DNA from: Streptomyces griseorubiginosus
GTDB lineage: Bacteria; Actinomycetota; Actinomycetes; Streptomycetales; Streptomycetaceae
Direction: 5' to 3'
NCBI RefSeq assembly: GCF_001514195.1
Contig: NZ_KQ948735.1
Coordinates: 981,413-1,045,412, forward strand
Length of the DNA stretch: 64,000 nt
Each line of letters starts with the position of its first letter. Positions within the stretch are counted from its first letter, which is position 1. The notes below the pieces were generated by a model. That model was not told where the DNA came from and made no database searches. It worked only from the letters and a program-made list of their open reading frames with translations. Positions 8,892 to 17,163 of the stretch are shown here, one piece after another. The position numbers and the translations under genes are program-made.

Positions 8892-10109
8892 ATGACCGAG
8901 CAGACACAGGCGCAGCAGCGGGTGGTCGTGGTCGGGGCGGGCATGGCCGGGGTGCAGACCGCGGTCGCCCTGCGCGAACGAGGCTTCCAGGGCACCGTCA
9001 CGGTGATCGGCGCGGAACCCCATCAGCCCTACGACCGACCGCCGCTCTCCAAGGCGGTCCTGCTGGGCAAGGCCGAGGGCTCCGCCTTCGAGGTGGACTT
9101 CGAGGCCCTCGGCATCGAACTGCGGCTCGGCCGCGAGGCGCTGGGCGTGCGCCCGGACGCGCACGAACTGGACACCGAGGCCGGGCCCGTGCCGTACGAC
9201 GTCCTGGTCCTCGCCACCGGCGCCGAGCCGATCCGGCTGCCCGGCACGGAGGGCGTGCCCGGCGTGCATCTGCTGCGCACCCTGGACGACGCCGAACGGC
9301 TGCGCCCCGTGCTCGCCCGGCAGCACGACATCGTGGTCGTCGGCGCGGGCTGGATCGGCGCCGAGTTCGCCACCGCCGCGCGCGAGGCGGGCTGCGCGGT
9401 CACCGTCGTGGAAGCCGCCGACCGGCCGCTCGCCGGCGCGCTGCCCGCGGAGGTGGCCGCCCCGATGACGTCCTGGTACGCCGACGCGGGCGCCGATCTG
9501 CGCACCCACGCGCGCGTGGTGCGCGTCGAGCCCGGCGAGGTCGTCCTGGACGACGGCTCCCGGGTGCCCGCGGGCGCGGTCGTGGTCGGTATCGGCGCCC
9601 GGCCCGCCACGGCCTGGCTCGCCGGTTCCGGCATCCAGCTCGGCGCGCACGGCGAGGTCGTCGCCGACGAACGGCTGCACACCTCCGCGCCGGACGTCTA
9701 CGCGGTCGGCGACTGCGCCTCCTTTCCCTCGGGGCGCTACGGCGAACGGCTCATGGTCCACCACTGGGACAACGCCCTCCAGGGACCCCGCACGGTCGCC
9801 GCGGCCGTCCTGGGCGAGACCTCCGCGGTCTACGACCCGGTCCCGTACTTCTGGTCCGAGCAGTTCGGCCGCTTCGTCCAGTACGCCGGCCACCACAAGT
9901 CCGCCGACACGACCCTGTGGCGCGGCGATCCGTCCGGCCCCGCCTGGTCGGTGTGCTGGCTGCGCGAGAACCGCCTGGTCGCCCTCCTGGCGGTGGGCCG
10001 CCCCCGCGACCTGGCGCAGGGCCGCCGCCTGATCGACGCGGGCACCGAGATGAACCCGGACCTGCTGGCAGACCCGGCGAGACCGCTGAAGGCGGCGGCG
10101 AAGGGGTAG
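8892..10109 (+). CDS. FAD-dependent pyridine nucleotide-disulfide oxidoreductase (ferredoxin/rubredoxin reductase type)
   Basis: A 405-residue flavoprotein of the bacterial ferredoxin reductase family (as in putidaredoxin or rhodocoxin reductase). It has an N-terminal FAD Rossmann site (VVVVGAGMAGVQTAVALRE), the YDRPPLSK motif typical of this family, an NAD(P)H Rossmann site (DIVVVGAGWIGAEFATAAREA), an ATG-type motif VLATGAEP and the FAD-closing VYAVGDCA. The C-terminal domain resembles the reductase C domain (PYFWSEQFGRFVQYAG). It probably passes electrons from NAD(P)H to a ferredoxin; the partner is not in the immediate neighbourhood. Predicted leaderless. Confidence 0.9.
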   Translation: MTEQTQAQQRVVVVGAGMAGVQTAVALRERGFQGTVTVIGAEPHQPYDRPPLSKAVLLGKAEGSAFEVDFEALGIELRLGREALGVRPDAHELDTEAGPVPYDVLVLATGAEPIRLPGTEGVPGVHLLRTLDDAERLRPVLARQHDIVVVGAGWIGAEFATAAREAGCAVTVVEAADRPLAGALPAEVAAPMTSWYADAGADLRTHARVVRVEPGEVVLDDGSRVPAGAVVVGIGARPATAWLAGSGIQLGAHGEVVADERLHTSAPDVYAVGDCASFPSGRYGERLMVHHWDNALQGPRTVAAAVLGETSAVYDPVPYFWSEQFGRFVQYAGHHKSADTTLWRGDPSGPAWSVCWLRENRLVALLAVGRPRDLAQGRRLIDAGTEMNPDLLADPARPLKAAAKG

Positions 10110-10120
10110 GGCGCGGAGCG

Positions 10121-10381
10121 GGTGGCTTGAGGCGGCCCGCCTGATTCGATCCGCGGGCTTGCCCGAAGCTGCCCGGGCCGGTGCGGTGGCGTGGCGTTCG
10201 GGGGGTGGGTGGCTTGAGGCGGCCTGCCTGGTTCGATCCGCGGGCTTGCCCGAAGCTGCCCGGGTCGGTGCGGTGGCGTGGCGTTCGGGGGGTGGGTGGC
10301 TTGAGGCGGCCTGCCTGGTTCGATCCGCGGGCTTGCCCGAAGCTGCCCGGGTCGGTGCGGTGGCGTGGCGTCGGGGGTGGC
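10121..10381. repeat. 87-bp tandem repeat, three copies
   Basis: Copies begin at 10121, 10208 and 10295. Copies 2 and 3 are almost identical and copy 1 has a few substitutions; the third decays near 10365. Each contains CGGGC-TT-GCCCG, a small hairpin. The period is a multiple of three, so the reverse strand gives a repetitive 29-residue open frame, but it has no homologue features. From 10382 to 10667 the gap is low-complexity GC-rich DNA with a direct repeat GCCGGGATCCACGTCCCG at 10541 and 10572. Confidence 0.9.
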
Positions 10382-10667
10382 CGGCGTCAGGGTCTCCCCG
10401 GGTCGGCCCACTCACGGGGTCTCCGCGGTGGCCAGGCGCTCTCGGAATCCTCGGGCCGACCCGCCGGGGCCCGGGGCCGTCCAGCTGCCGGGGGCCTGGG
10501 CCGGTCCCGATGCAGGGGTCCCCGCCGGGCAGGTCCCGCTGCCGGGATCCACGTCCCGCTCCGGCCCCCCCGCCGGGATCCACGTCCCGGTCCAGCCCCC
10601 CGCCGGTGTCGTCGGCACCGGCGAAACCGCCCCCCGTTCCCCCGCCGGAGGCGCCCCGGCTTCCGAC

Positions 10668-10689
10668 TGTCAGTGTGGGATGGCACGCT
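10668..10689 (+). promoter_or_regulatory. RecA-NDp/PafBC-like promoter of the Rv2175c-like gene
   Basis: TGTCAGTG (10668-10675), 8 nt, CACGCT (10684-10689), then 7 nt to the GTG at 10697. The upstream element is perfect; the -10 is a weaker CAnnnT form. No ribosome-binding site is present. Confidence 0.5.
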
Positions 10690-10696
10690 TAATCCC

Positions 10697-11068
10697 GTGA
10701 CCGAGATTGACGCAAAGATCGATGCACTCGTCCCCGCCTGGCTCACCCTCCCCGACATCGCGGAGCTGCTCGACGTCGAGGTGACGCGGGTGCGGCAGCT
10801 GGTCAAGGAGGGCCAGCTCATCGCCGTACGCCGTGGTGAGAACCGCGCGCTGCACGTCCCCGCCGCCTTCATCGACGGGGCCGAGCAGAAGGTCGTCAAG
10901 GGGCTGGCCGGGACCCTGACGCTCCTGAGGGACGACGGCTTCACCGACGAAGAGATGCTGGAGTGGCTCTTCACCCCCGACGAGAGCCTGCCCGGCACCC
11001 CCGCGCAGGCCCTGAGCGAGAATCGCGGCACGGAGGTGAAGCGCCGGGCCCAGGCGCTCGCCGTCTGA
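10697..11068 (+). CDS. Rv2175c-type DNA-binding protein (winged helix-turn-helix)
   Basis: A 123-residue protein. An N-terminal helix-turn-helix (LTLPDIAELLDVEVTRVRQL, then VKEGQLIAVRRG) is followed by the Rv2175c C-terminal domain with LLRDDGFTDEEMLEWLFTPD and the conserved ending EVKRRAQALA. In Mycobacterium tuberculosis the homologue Rv2175c binds DNA and is phosphorylated by PknL, which abolishes binding. The presumed PknL counterpart lies 4.7 kb away here. The GTG at 10697 is taken as a leaderless start because a -10-like hexamer ends 7 nt before it and no Shine-Dalgarno sequence exists. The DNA target is unknown. Confidence 0.85.
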   Translation: MTEIDAKIDALVPAWLTLPDIAELLDVEVTRVRQLVKEGQLIAVRRGENRALHVPAAFIDGAEQKVVKGLAGTLTLLRDDGFTDEEMLEWLFTPDESLPGTPAQALSENRGTEVKRRAQALAV

Positions 11069-11163
11069 CCTGACAGCACCGGCGTACGGGCCGGGCCCGC
11101 ACAGAGGCCGCGGCCGCGGTCGAGCACGGCCCGTACACCGCCGAAACCGGGGGAGACTCCCGC

Positions 11164-11814
11164 ATGCCCGACACCGCCCGCACCCGGCTCGCCGACGCCC
11201 GTGTCTACCTGTGCACGGACGCCCGCAGGCGCCAGGGCGACCTTCCCGAGTTCCTGGACGCCGTCCTGGCCGGCGGCGTCGACATCGTGCAGCTGCGGGA
11301 CAAGGGCATGGAGGCGGCCGAGGAGCTGGAGCACCTGACGGTCCTCGCCGAGGCCTGTGCCCGGCACGGCAGGATGCTCGCGGTCAACGACCGGGCCGAC
11401 GTGGCCCACGCGGCCGCCGCCGACGTCCTCCATCTGGGGCAGGGCGACCTCCCCGTCCCCGCCGCCCGGGCGATCCTCGGCGACGACGTCCTGATAGGCC
11501 GCTCCACGCACGCCGAGGCGGAGGCCGCCGCGGCCGCGGTGCAGGACGGCGTGGACTACTTCTGCACCGGCCCGTGCTGGCCGACCCCCACCAAGCCCGG
11601 CCGGCACGCCCCCGGCCTGGACCTGGTCCGGTACACCGCGGCCCTGGGCACCGACCGTCCCTGGTTCGCCATCGGAGGCATCGACCTCGGCAACCTCGAC
11701 GAGGTCCTGGAGGCCGGGGCCCGCCGGGTCGTGGTCGTCCGGGCGATCACCGAGGCGGACGACCCCGGCGCGGCAGCCGCGGAGTTCGCGAAGCGGGTCC
11801 GGCACGCGCTGTAA
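11164..11814 (+). CDS. thiE: Thiamine-phosphate synthase
   Basis: A 216-residue TIM-barrel enzyme joining hydroxymethylpyrimidine diphosphate and thiazole phosphate to thiamine phosphate. Family motifs: [11 protein letters not shown] (pyrophosphate/Mg site), [46 protein letters not shown] and [11 protein letters not shown]. The start is ATG 11164 after GGGGGAGA. It is transcribed away from thiOSG and lacks a TPP riboswitch in the 95-base gap before it, so it seems to escape the direct control acting on the thiazole branch. Confidence 0.96.
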   Translation: MPDTARTRLADARVYLCTDARRRQGDLPEFLDAVLAGGVDIVQLRDKGMEAAEELEHLTVLAEACARHGRMLAVNDRADVAHAAAADVLHLGQGDLPVPAARAILGDDVLIGRSTHAEAEAAAAAVQDGVDYFCTGPCWPTPTKPGRHAPGLDLVRYTAALGTDRPWFAIGGIDLGNLDEVLEAGARRVVVVRAITEADDPGAAAAEFAKRVRHAL

Positions 11815-11852
11815 CCGCTCCAGGTGTCCGAGGGGTGGACAACAAGTCGACA

Positions 11853-11873
11853 ATCCGGGCAAATTTCCCGGAT
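11853..11873. terminator. Hairpin between thiE and metF
   Basis: ATCCGGG and CCCGGAT pair perfectly around CAAATTT. It may end thiE transcription, or, lying just before the metF -35, serve as an operator. Confidence 0.5.
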
Positions 11874-11877
11874 CAGG

Positions 11878-12836
<959 letters not shown>

Positions 12837-12892
12837 ACCGGCCGCACGGACATACGACACACTGCGTAGCGGTCACTGGGAGAGGGGCGTAC

Positions 12893-13846
12893 ATGGGCTG
12901 GACGGTCCTCTACATCGCGTTCGGATTCGTCGCGTTGTGGCTGCTCGGCGAAGTGCTGTTGCAGTACAAGGCGCGGCTGCGCTGGCGGGTGCTCGCCTTC
13001 GTCGGCTTCCTGGGCGTGGTCGCCGGCGTGCTCATCTCGCAGGTGGTCGTCATCGGCCTCGGCGCGATCGCCTTCGCGGTCGGTCAGACCTACGTCACCC
13101 TGTCGTTCCGGCGCGGCTTCGAGCAGGGCTGGGCGGTCAACCCGCCGGCCGCGCTGGAAGGTCTGACCGGCGGCAAGAAGACCCGCCGGGAGCGCGGCCG
13201 CGAGGAGGCCGCGCCGCAGGCCCCGGAGCCGGAGGCCGCGGCCTACCGCGACGAGACCGGCTACGACCAGGGTCTCCCGGACACCGCCGGGTACGGTCAC
13301 GACGACGACTACGACCGCGACGACGTCTTCACCCCCGCGCGCACCGCCACGGCCGCCGAGACCACCTCGGTCTACGAGCCCCAGCCCATGCCCGACGACA
13401 CCGGCTCCTACGGCGTGTACAGCGACGCCGGTTACGGCGGCGACCAGTCCTACGCCACGGCGGGCCAGCCCCAGGACCAGTACGCGACGGCCGCCGCCGA
13501 CCAGACGTACGGCTACGACGGCTACACCGGCTACGACCAGCAGCAGTACGGCTACGACACGGGCGGGCAGCAGTACGCCGCCTACTCCGACCCGTACATC
13601 GGCACCCAGACCTACGGGACGGGGTCGTACGACACCTCCTACGGCGGTCAGCAGCAGTTCGCCCAGCAGGGCTACGACCAGTACGGCGGGACCTACGGCG
13701 GCGAGACGCCGGCCGGCGGGGTGTGGGTGCCGCAGCAGCGCACCGACGAGTACGGCGCCGAACTCCCGCAGGAGCAGCAGTACTACCAGGACAACAGCGG
13801 TCAGGGGCACCAGGGCCAGGGGTACGACGAGCAGTACCGCTTCTGA
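12893..13846 (+). CDS. Membrane protein with long Tyr/Gln/Gly-rich disordered tail
   Basis: A 317-residue protein. Residues 1-20 and about 32-75 form membrane helices (WTVLYIAFGFVALWLLGEVLL; VLAFVGFLGVVAGVLISQVVV; IGLGAIAFAVGQTYVTL). A short basic stretch GGKKTRRERGRE follows, and then about 200 residues of low complexity with very many Tyr-Gly, Tyr-Asp and Gln-Gln pairs (YGYDGYTGYDQQQYGYD). The tail composition resembles prion-like or phase-separating domains. I recognise it as a conserved Streptomyces membrane protein of unknown function found near dcw. The start is ATG 12893 after GGGAGAGGGG. It is tail-to-tail with the phytoene-desaturase-like gene (15-base gap). Confidence 0.8.
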   Translation: MGWTVLYIAFGFVALWLLGEVLLQYKARLRWRVLAFVGFLGVVAGVLISQVVVIGLGAIAFAVGQTYVTLSFRRGFEQGWAVNPPAALEGLTGGKKTRRERGREEAAPQAPEPEAAAYRDETGYDQGLPDTAGYGHDDDYDRDDVFTPARTATAAETTSVYEPQPMPDDTGSYGVYSDAGYGGDQSYATAGQPQDQYATAAADQTYGYDGYTGYDQQQYGYDTGGQQYAAYSDPYIGTQTYGTGSYDTSYGGQQQFAQQGYDQYGGTYGGETPAGGVWVPQQRTDEYGAELPQEQQYYQDNSGQGHQGQGYDEQYRF

Positions 13847-13861
13847 CCCCGGCGGGCGCCC

Positions 13862-15373
13862 TCACTGCGAGCCGCGGAACTCCGGTCCCTCCACGACGAG
13901 TCCGGCGACCAGGGCCCCCGACATGCCGGCGTGCGCGAGCCCACCACCCGGGTGAGACCAGCCGCCGACGGTGAACAGGCCTGGGAGGGCTGTGGTGTTG
14001 GAGGGATGCAGCATGCTGCTGCCGCCGGCCAGTGAGGGCGGCGGTACCGCACCGCCTTCGGCTCCCGTCTCTCGCTCGGTGTGCAGGGGCGTCCGTACCT
14101 CGCGCCACAGGATCCGCTCCCGGAGGTGCGGCAGCGCGCGCTCGGCGGCGGTGACCATCCTGTCCGCGAAGGCGTCGGCGGCCCCCGGAGCGGTCCAGTC
14201 GAAGCTCCCTTGGGACGCCACGGTCGCCGTCAGCACCACGGACTCGTGGTCCGCGTCGGGACGCAGGGCCGGGTCGTCCGGGCGGTCGATCCACACGGTG
14301 GGCTCGGGCGAGGGCACTTCCCCGTGCGCGAAGTCGCACAGCTCGCCCTCCGGGTCGGTGCCGTGCACCACCGTGCGGTGCGCGGCGTCCTGCTGCCGCG
14401 CTCCGCGCAACGCGAGACAGACCACGACCCGGCCGAGACGCAGGTTCTCGGCGTACGGGGGGACGTCCTCGGTGCCGTAGAGCTCACGTCCCGGCAGGAG
14501 CCCGCGCAGTCGCCAGGGCCCGCCGCCGACGACGGTGTCCGCCTCCACGAGCGTCCCGTCGGCCAGCTCCAGACCGCTCGCGCGACCGTCCTTCTCCAGG
14601 ACACCCGTCACCTCGGCGCCGAAGTGGAACTCCACCTTGCGCTTGACGCACCGCTCGTGGACGGCCCGCGCCAACTCCCGCATGCCGCCCCGGACATACC
14701 AGGTCCCGAAGGCGTGCTCCATGTACGGCAGGATCGCGGCGCTGGCCGGAGCGCTGCCCGGGTCGAGGCCGTACGCGAGCGCGTAGCCCTCCAGCAGGGA
14801 CAGGAGCCGGGGGTCACGCAGCTCCCAGGCGCCGATCTCGGACAGGGTGCGGGCCCGCCGGGTGCGCAGGAACTTCTTGTGGGGGACCGACGGATACGGC
14901 TCACGCTGGGCCAGCACCGACCAGTTGGGCCACAGCGGCTCCTCCAGGAGCGGTCTGCGGGTGCGGTCCCAGGCCTCGCGGGCCCGGACCAGGAAGTCGC
15001 CCCAGCGTGCGCCGGCCCCCTCACCGAGGGCCTCGTCCAGCGCGGCGACCACTCCCGCGCGGGACGCGTTCGGCAGGGACACCTCGGTGCCGTCCGCGAA
15101 GACGTGCCGTGACGAGGGGTCGACCTGGACCAGGTCGACGACCGACTCCAGCGGCTCCTTGCCGGTCTTGACGAACAGATCGCGGTAGACCGCGGGGAGC
15201 GTGAGCATCCCCGGTCCTGTGTCGAAGGCGAAGCCGTCCCGCTCGAAGCGGCGCACCGCTCCGCCGTACGTCTCCGTACGCTCGTACACCGCCACCCGAT
15301 GACCCGCGACGGCCAGCCGGGCAGCGGCCGCCATCGCGCCCATCCCGGCGCCGATCACCGCAATCCTTGCCAT
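13862..15373 (-). CDS. Phytoene-desaturase-like FAD/NAD(P)-dependent oxidoreductase
   Basis: A 503-residue flavoprotein of the CrtI/COG1233 amine-oxidase-like superfamily. The N-terminal FAD site is ARIAVIGAGMGAMAAAARLA; AVYERTETYGG and FDTGPGMLTLP are the usual following blocks, and the C-terminal GLFTVGGWSHPGGGLAHAGMSGALVA closes the FAD site. The substrate is not known: no phytoene synthase, cyclase or other carotenoid gene is nearby. The ATG at 15373 is chosen because TAAAGT lies 7 nt upstream (leaderless) with a perfect TGTCAGTG element 8 nt further; the GTG at 15397 would sit inside this promoter. Confidence 0.87.
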   Translation of the reverse strand: MARIAVIGAGMGAMAAAARLAVAGHRVAVYERTETYGGAVRRFERDGFAFDTGPGMLTLPAVYRDLFVKTGKEPLESVVDLVQVDPSSRHVFADGTEVSLPNASRAGVVAALDEALGEGAGARWGDFLVRAREAWDRTRRPLLEEPLWPNWSVLAQREPYPSVPHKKFLRTRRARTLSEIGAWELRDPRLLSLLEGYALAYGLDPGSAPASAAILPYMEHAFGTWYVRGGMRELARAVHERCVKRKVEFHFGAEVTGVLEKDGRASGLELADGTLVEADTVVGGGPWRLRGLLPGRELYGTEDVPPYAENLRLGRVVVCLALRGARQQDAAHRTVVHGTDPEGELCDFAHGEVPSPEPTVWIDRPDDPALRPDADHESVVLTATVASQGSFDWTAPGAADAFADRMVTAAERALPHLRERILWREVRTPLHTERETGAEGGAVPPPSLAGGSSMLHPSNTTALPGLFTVGGWSHPGGGLAHAGMSGALVAGLVVEGPEFRGSQ

Positions 15374-15380
15374 GCCTGCG

Positions 15381-15402
15381 ACTTTATCGGCCGCCACTGA
15401 CA
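15381..15402 (-). promoter_or_regulatory. RecA-NDp/PafBC-type promoter of the phytoene-desaturase-like gene
   Basis: On the minus strand TGTCAGTG is followed by exactly 8 nt and TAAAGT, then 7 nt to the ATG. This is a full match to TGTCRgtg-N8-TAnnnT. Confidence 0.65.
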
Positions 15403-15436
15403 GTCCGGGCCGACAGGGGTGCTCGCCCGGCGGCCC

Positions 15437-16042
15437 TCAGGCAGGTGGCCGTGCCGCCAGCCGTCGCTCCTCCCGGCGTTGCGCCCGGCGTCTGCGGAAT
15501 CTCCGGATGCGGGAGATCAGGAAGTACAGCACCACCAGGCCCGCCACCAGCAGGACGCCCGCGATGGTCGCCGCCGCCTCCGGGTGGAAGATCGCGAACG
15601 AGACGATGCCGGCCACGCCGAGATCCTCGGCCAGGCTCAGCACGATGTTGCTGAACGGCTCCGGAGAGGCGTTCACGGCCATGCGCGTGCCCGCCTTGAC
15701 CGTGTGGCTGGCCAGTGCCGTCGAGCCGCCCACCAGACCCGCGACCACGTCGTTGAGCGAACCGCTCTGGCCGGCCAGCAGCGCGCCGACCCAGGCGCCC
15801 GCGACCGGGCGGACCACGGTGTGCACGGAGTCCCACGCCGAGTCGACGTACGGGATCTTGTCGGCCACCGCCTCGCACAGGAACAGCAGGCCCGCCACGA
15901 CGAGGACCTCGGGGCGCTGAAGGGTCTCGGGGACGTCGTCGCTCAGCCCGGTCGCGCCGAAGACGCCGAGCAGCAGCACCACCGCGTACGCGTTGACACC
16001 GCTGGCCCAGCCGCTGGTGAACACCAAGGGGAGTACGGACAC
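15437..16042 (-). CDS. DUF4126 domain membrane protein
   Basis: A 201-residue protein with about five hydrophobic segments and a basic C-terminus (RRFRRRRAQRREERR). Segments such as FTSGWASGVNAYAVVLLLG, ADKIPYVDSAWDSVHT and AAIFHPEAAATIAG-like C-terminal regions are typical of the DUF4126 family, whose function is not known. The GTG at 16042 is favoured over the much longer open frame because homology starts there and TACCAT lies 7 nt upstream, as for a leaderless mRNA. A G-tract-rich region lies upstream. Confidence 0.8.
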   Translation of the reverse strand: MSVLPLVFTSGWASGVNAYAVVLLLGVFGATGLSDDVPETLQRPEVLVVAGLLFLCEAVADKIPYVDSAWDSVHTVVRPVAGAWVGALLAGQSGSLNDVVAGLVGGSTALASHTVKAGTRMAVNASPEPFSNIVLSLAEDLGVAGIVSFAIFHPEAAATIAGVLLVAGLVVLYFLISRIRRFRRRRAQRREERRLAARPPA

Positions 16043-16049
16043 GGACGCG

Positions 16050-16055
16050 ATGGTA
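16050..16055 (-). promoter_or_regulatory. Candidate -10 (TACCAT) of the DUF4126 gene
   Basis: TACCAT on the minus strand lies 7 nt before the GTG start at 16042, with no Shine-Dalgarno sequence between. I do not see a good -35. Confidence 0.4.
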
Positions 16056-16310
16056 ACCAGTCGGCCACAGGCCGTCCTGGGGGTGAGCACGCAGGACTGA
16101 GTATCCGTACCTAGGACCTGAGATGAGTACGCGCGCGGATGGGCCTCGACCTGCGTGAACGGGAGAGTGGAGGCACGGCGAAGGGGAACGGCTCCGGCAC
16201 CGGCGACACGGGGCGCCGGAACGGAGCCGCCCCGGACCCGCTCCTTCCGTCGACCGCGGTCGGCGGGAGCGAGGCACGGGGGAACCCGGAAAGCGGGGGA
16301 ACGACCGAAC

Positions 16311-16363
16311 GGGGGCCCAACGGGGGGAACCGGGGGGACGTGGGGGAACGGGGGAATCGGGGG
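16311..16363 (+). other. G-tract cluster, potential G-quadruplex
   Basis: Six runs of five or six G (16311-16315, 16322-16327, 16332-16337, 16342-16346, 16350-16354, 16359-16363) are separated by 3-6 nt. It lies between the TetR gene and the DUF4126 gene, both on the minus strand, so the G-rich strand is the template. The rest of the 16043-16483 gap is purine-rich low-complexity DNA without a recognisable gene. Confidence 0.75.
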
Positions 16364-16483
16364 AAGAAGGCGCCGGTTCGGGGTGGCCCGCGGGGGACGC
16401 GGCCACAACGGACCGGCGCTTTCGCCTGTCAGCCGGACAGCGGCCGGATATCGGTCGAGTACCGGCCAGGTGCCGGGCGGGTG

Positions 16484-17116
16484 TCAGCCCCTGCGCCCGC
16501 TCACCCGCCCCTGCAACAGCCGCGACAGCGCCGCGTGCACGTCGTCCAGGGAGCGTTCGGGCTGGAAGGACTGCCAGTCGAGGGCGGCCACCAGGACCAT
16601 GCCGACCAGGGCGGCGGCGGTCAGCGGGACATCGATCTCCTCGCTGAACTCGCCGTTCTCCACGCCTTCTCGCAGCACGCCCTCCACGACCGCCACGGCC
16701 TCCTGACGGACCACCATGAGCGTGGACTGCCATGCCCGGTTGGTGCGCCACAGCTCGGCCACGTACAGCTGGGTGAAGGCCGGGTAGCGCTCGATGAAGA
16801 CGAGACCCGCGCGGATCATCGCGTCCAGCGCGTCCACCTTGCCGCCGCCCGCGCGGGCCGTCGACTCCGCCGCCTCCCGCAGGGAGGTGGTGAGCAGGCC
16901 CACGCCGTGCCGCAGCAGCTCCTCGAAGAGGACGGACTTGCTCGCGAAGTTGTAGTAGACCGTGCCCTTCGCGACCCCGGCCCGCTCGGCGATCTCGTCG
17001 ACCGTGGTGGCGGAGAAGCCCTGCTCGGCGATGAGCGTGACGGCCGCCTCGTAGAGCTTCTGCCGGGTGGCTTCGCGGCGCGTGCTGACGCCCGCCGTGG
17101 CGCTGCTGCTTTCCAT
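16484..17116 (-). CDS. TetR/AcrR family transcriptional regulator
   Basis: A 210-residue regulator. The N-terminal helix-turn-helix domain (about residues 14-60) reads ATRQKLYEAAVTLIAEQGF, TTVDEIAERAGVAKGTVYYN, FASKSVLFEELL. The C-terminal ligand domain has a hydrophobic core (LTAAALVGMVLVAALDW). It starts 47 bases after the permease stop on the same strand and is probably the last gene of the ABC ATPase-permease-TetR operon. The perfect palindrome before the first gene is its likely operator. The ligand is unknown; repression of an exporter with release by substrate is the usual logic. Confidence 0.93.
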   Translation of the reverse strand: MESSSATAGVSTRREATRQKLYEAAVTLIAEQGFSATTVDEIAERAGVAKGTVYYNFASKSVLFEELLRHGVGLLTTSLREAAESTARAGGGKVDALDAMIRAGLVFIERYPAFTQLYVAELWRTNRAWQSTLMVVRQEAVAVVEGVLREGVENGEFSEEIDVPLTAAALVGMVLVAALDWQSFQPERSLDDVHAALSRLLQGRVSGRRG

Positions 17117-17163
17117 GCCTCTGATTCTCACAGGCGACAGGGCCCCTGAGGTGCCGGAACGGC

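Noticed and set aside
10121..10381. Possible CRISPR array
   Set aside because: The copies are contiguous 87-bp tandem units without unique spacers, and no cas genes are present.
8871..10583. 570-codon minus-strand open frame with three 29-residue repeats
   Set aside because: It is the reverse of the FAD reductase gene plus the 87-bp tandem repeat; composition is Arg/Ala/Pro/Gly-rich shadow type and it has no domain.
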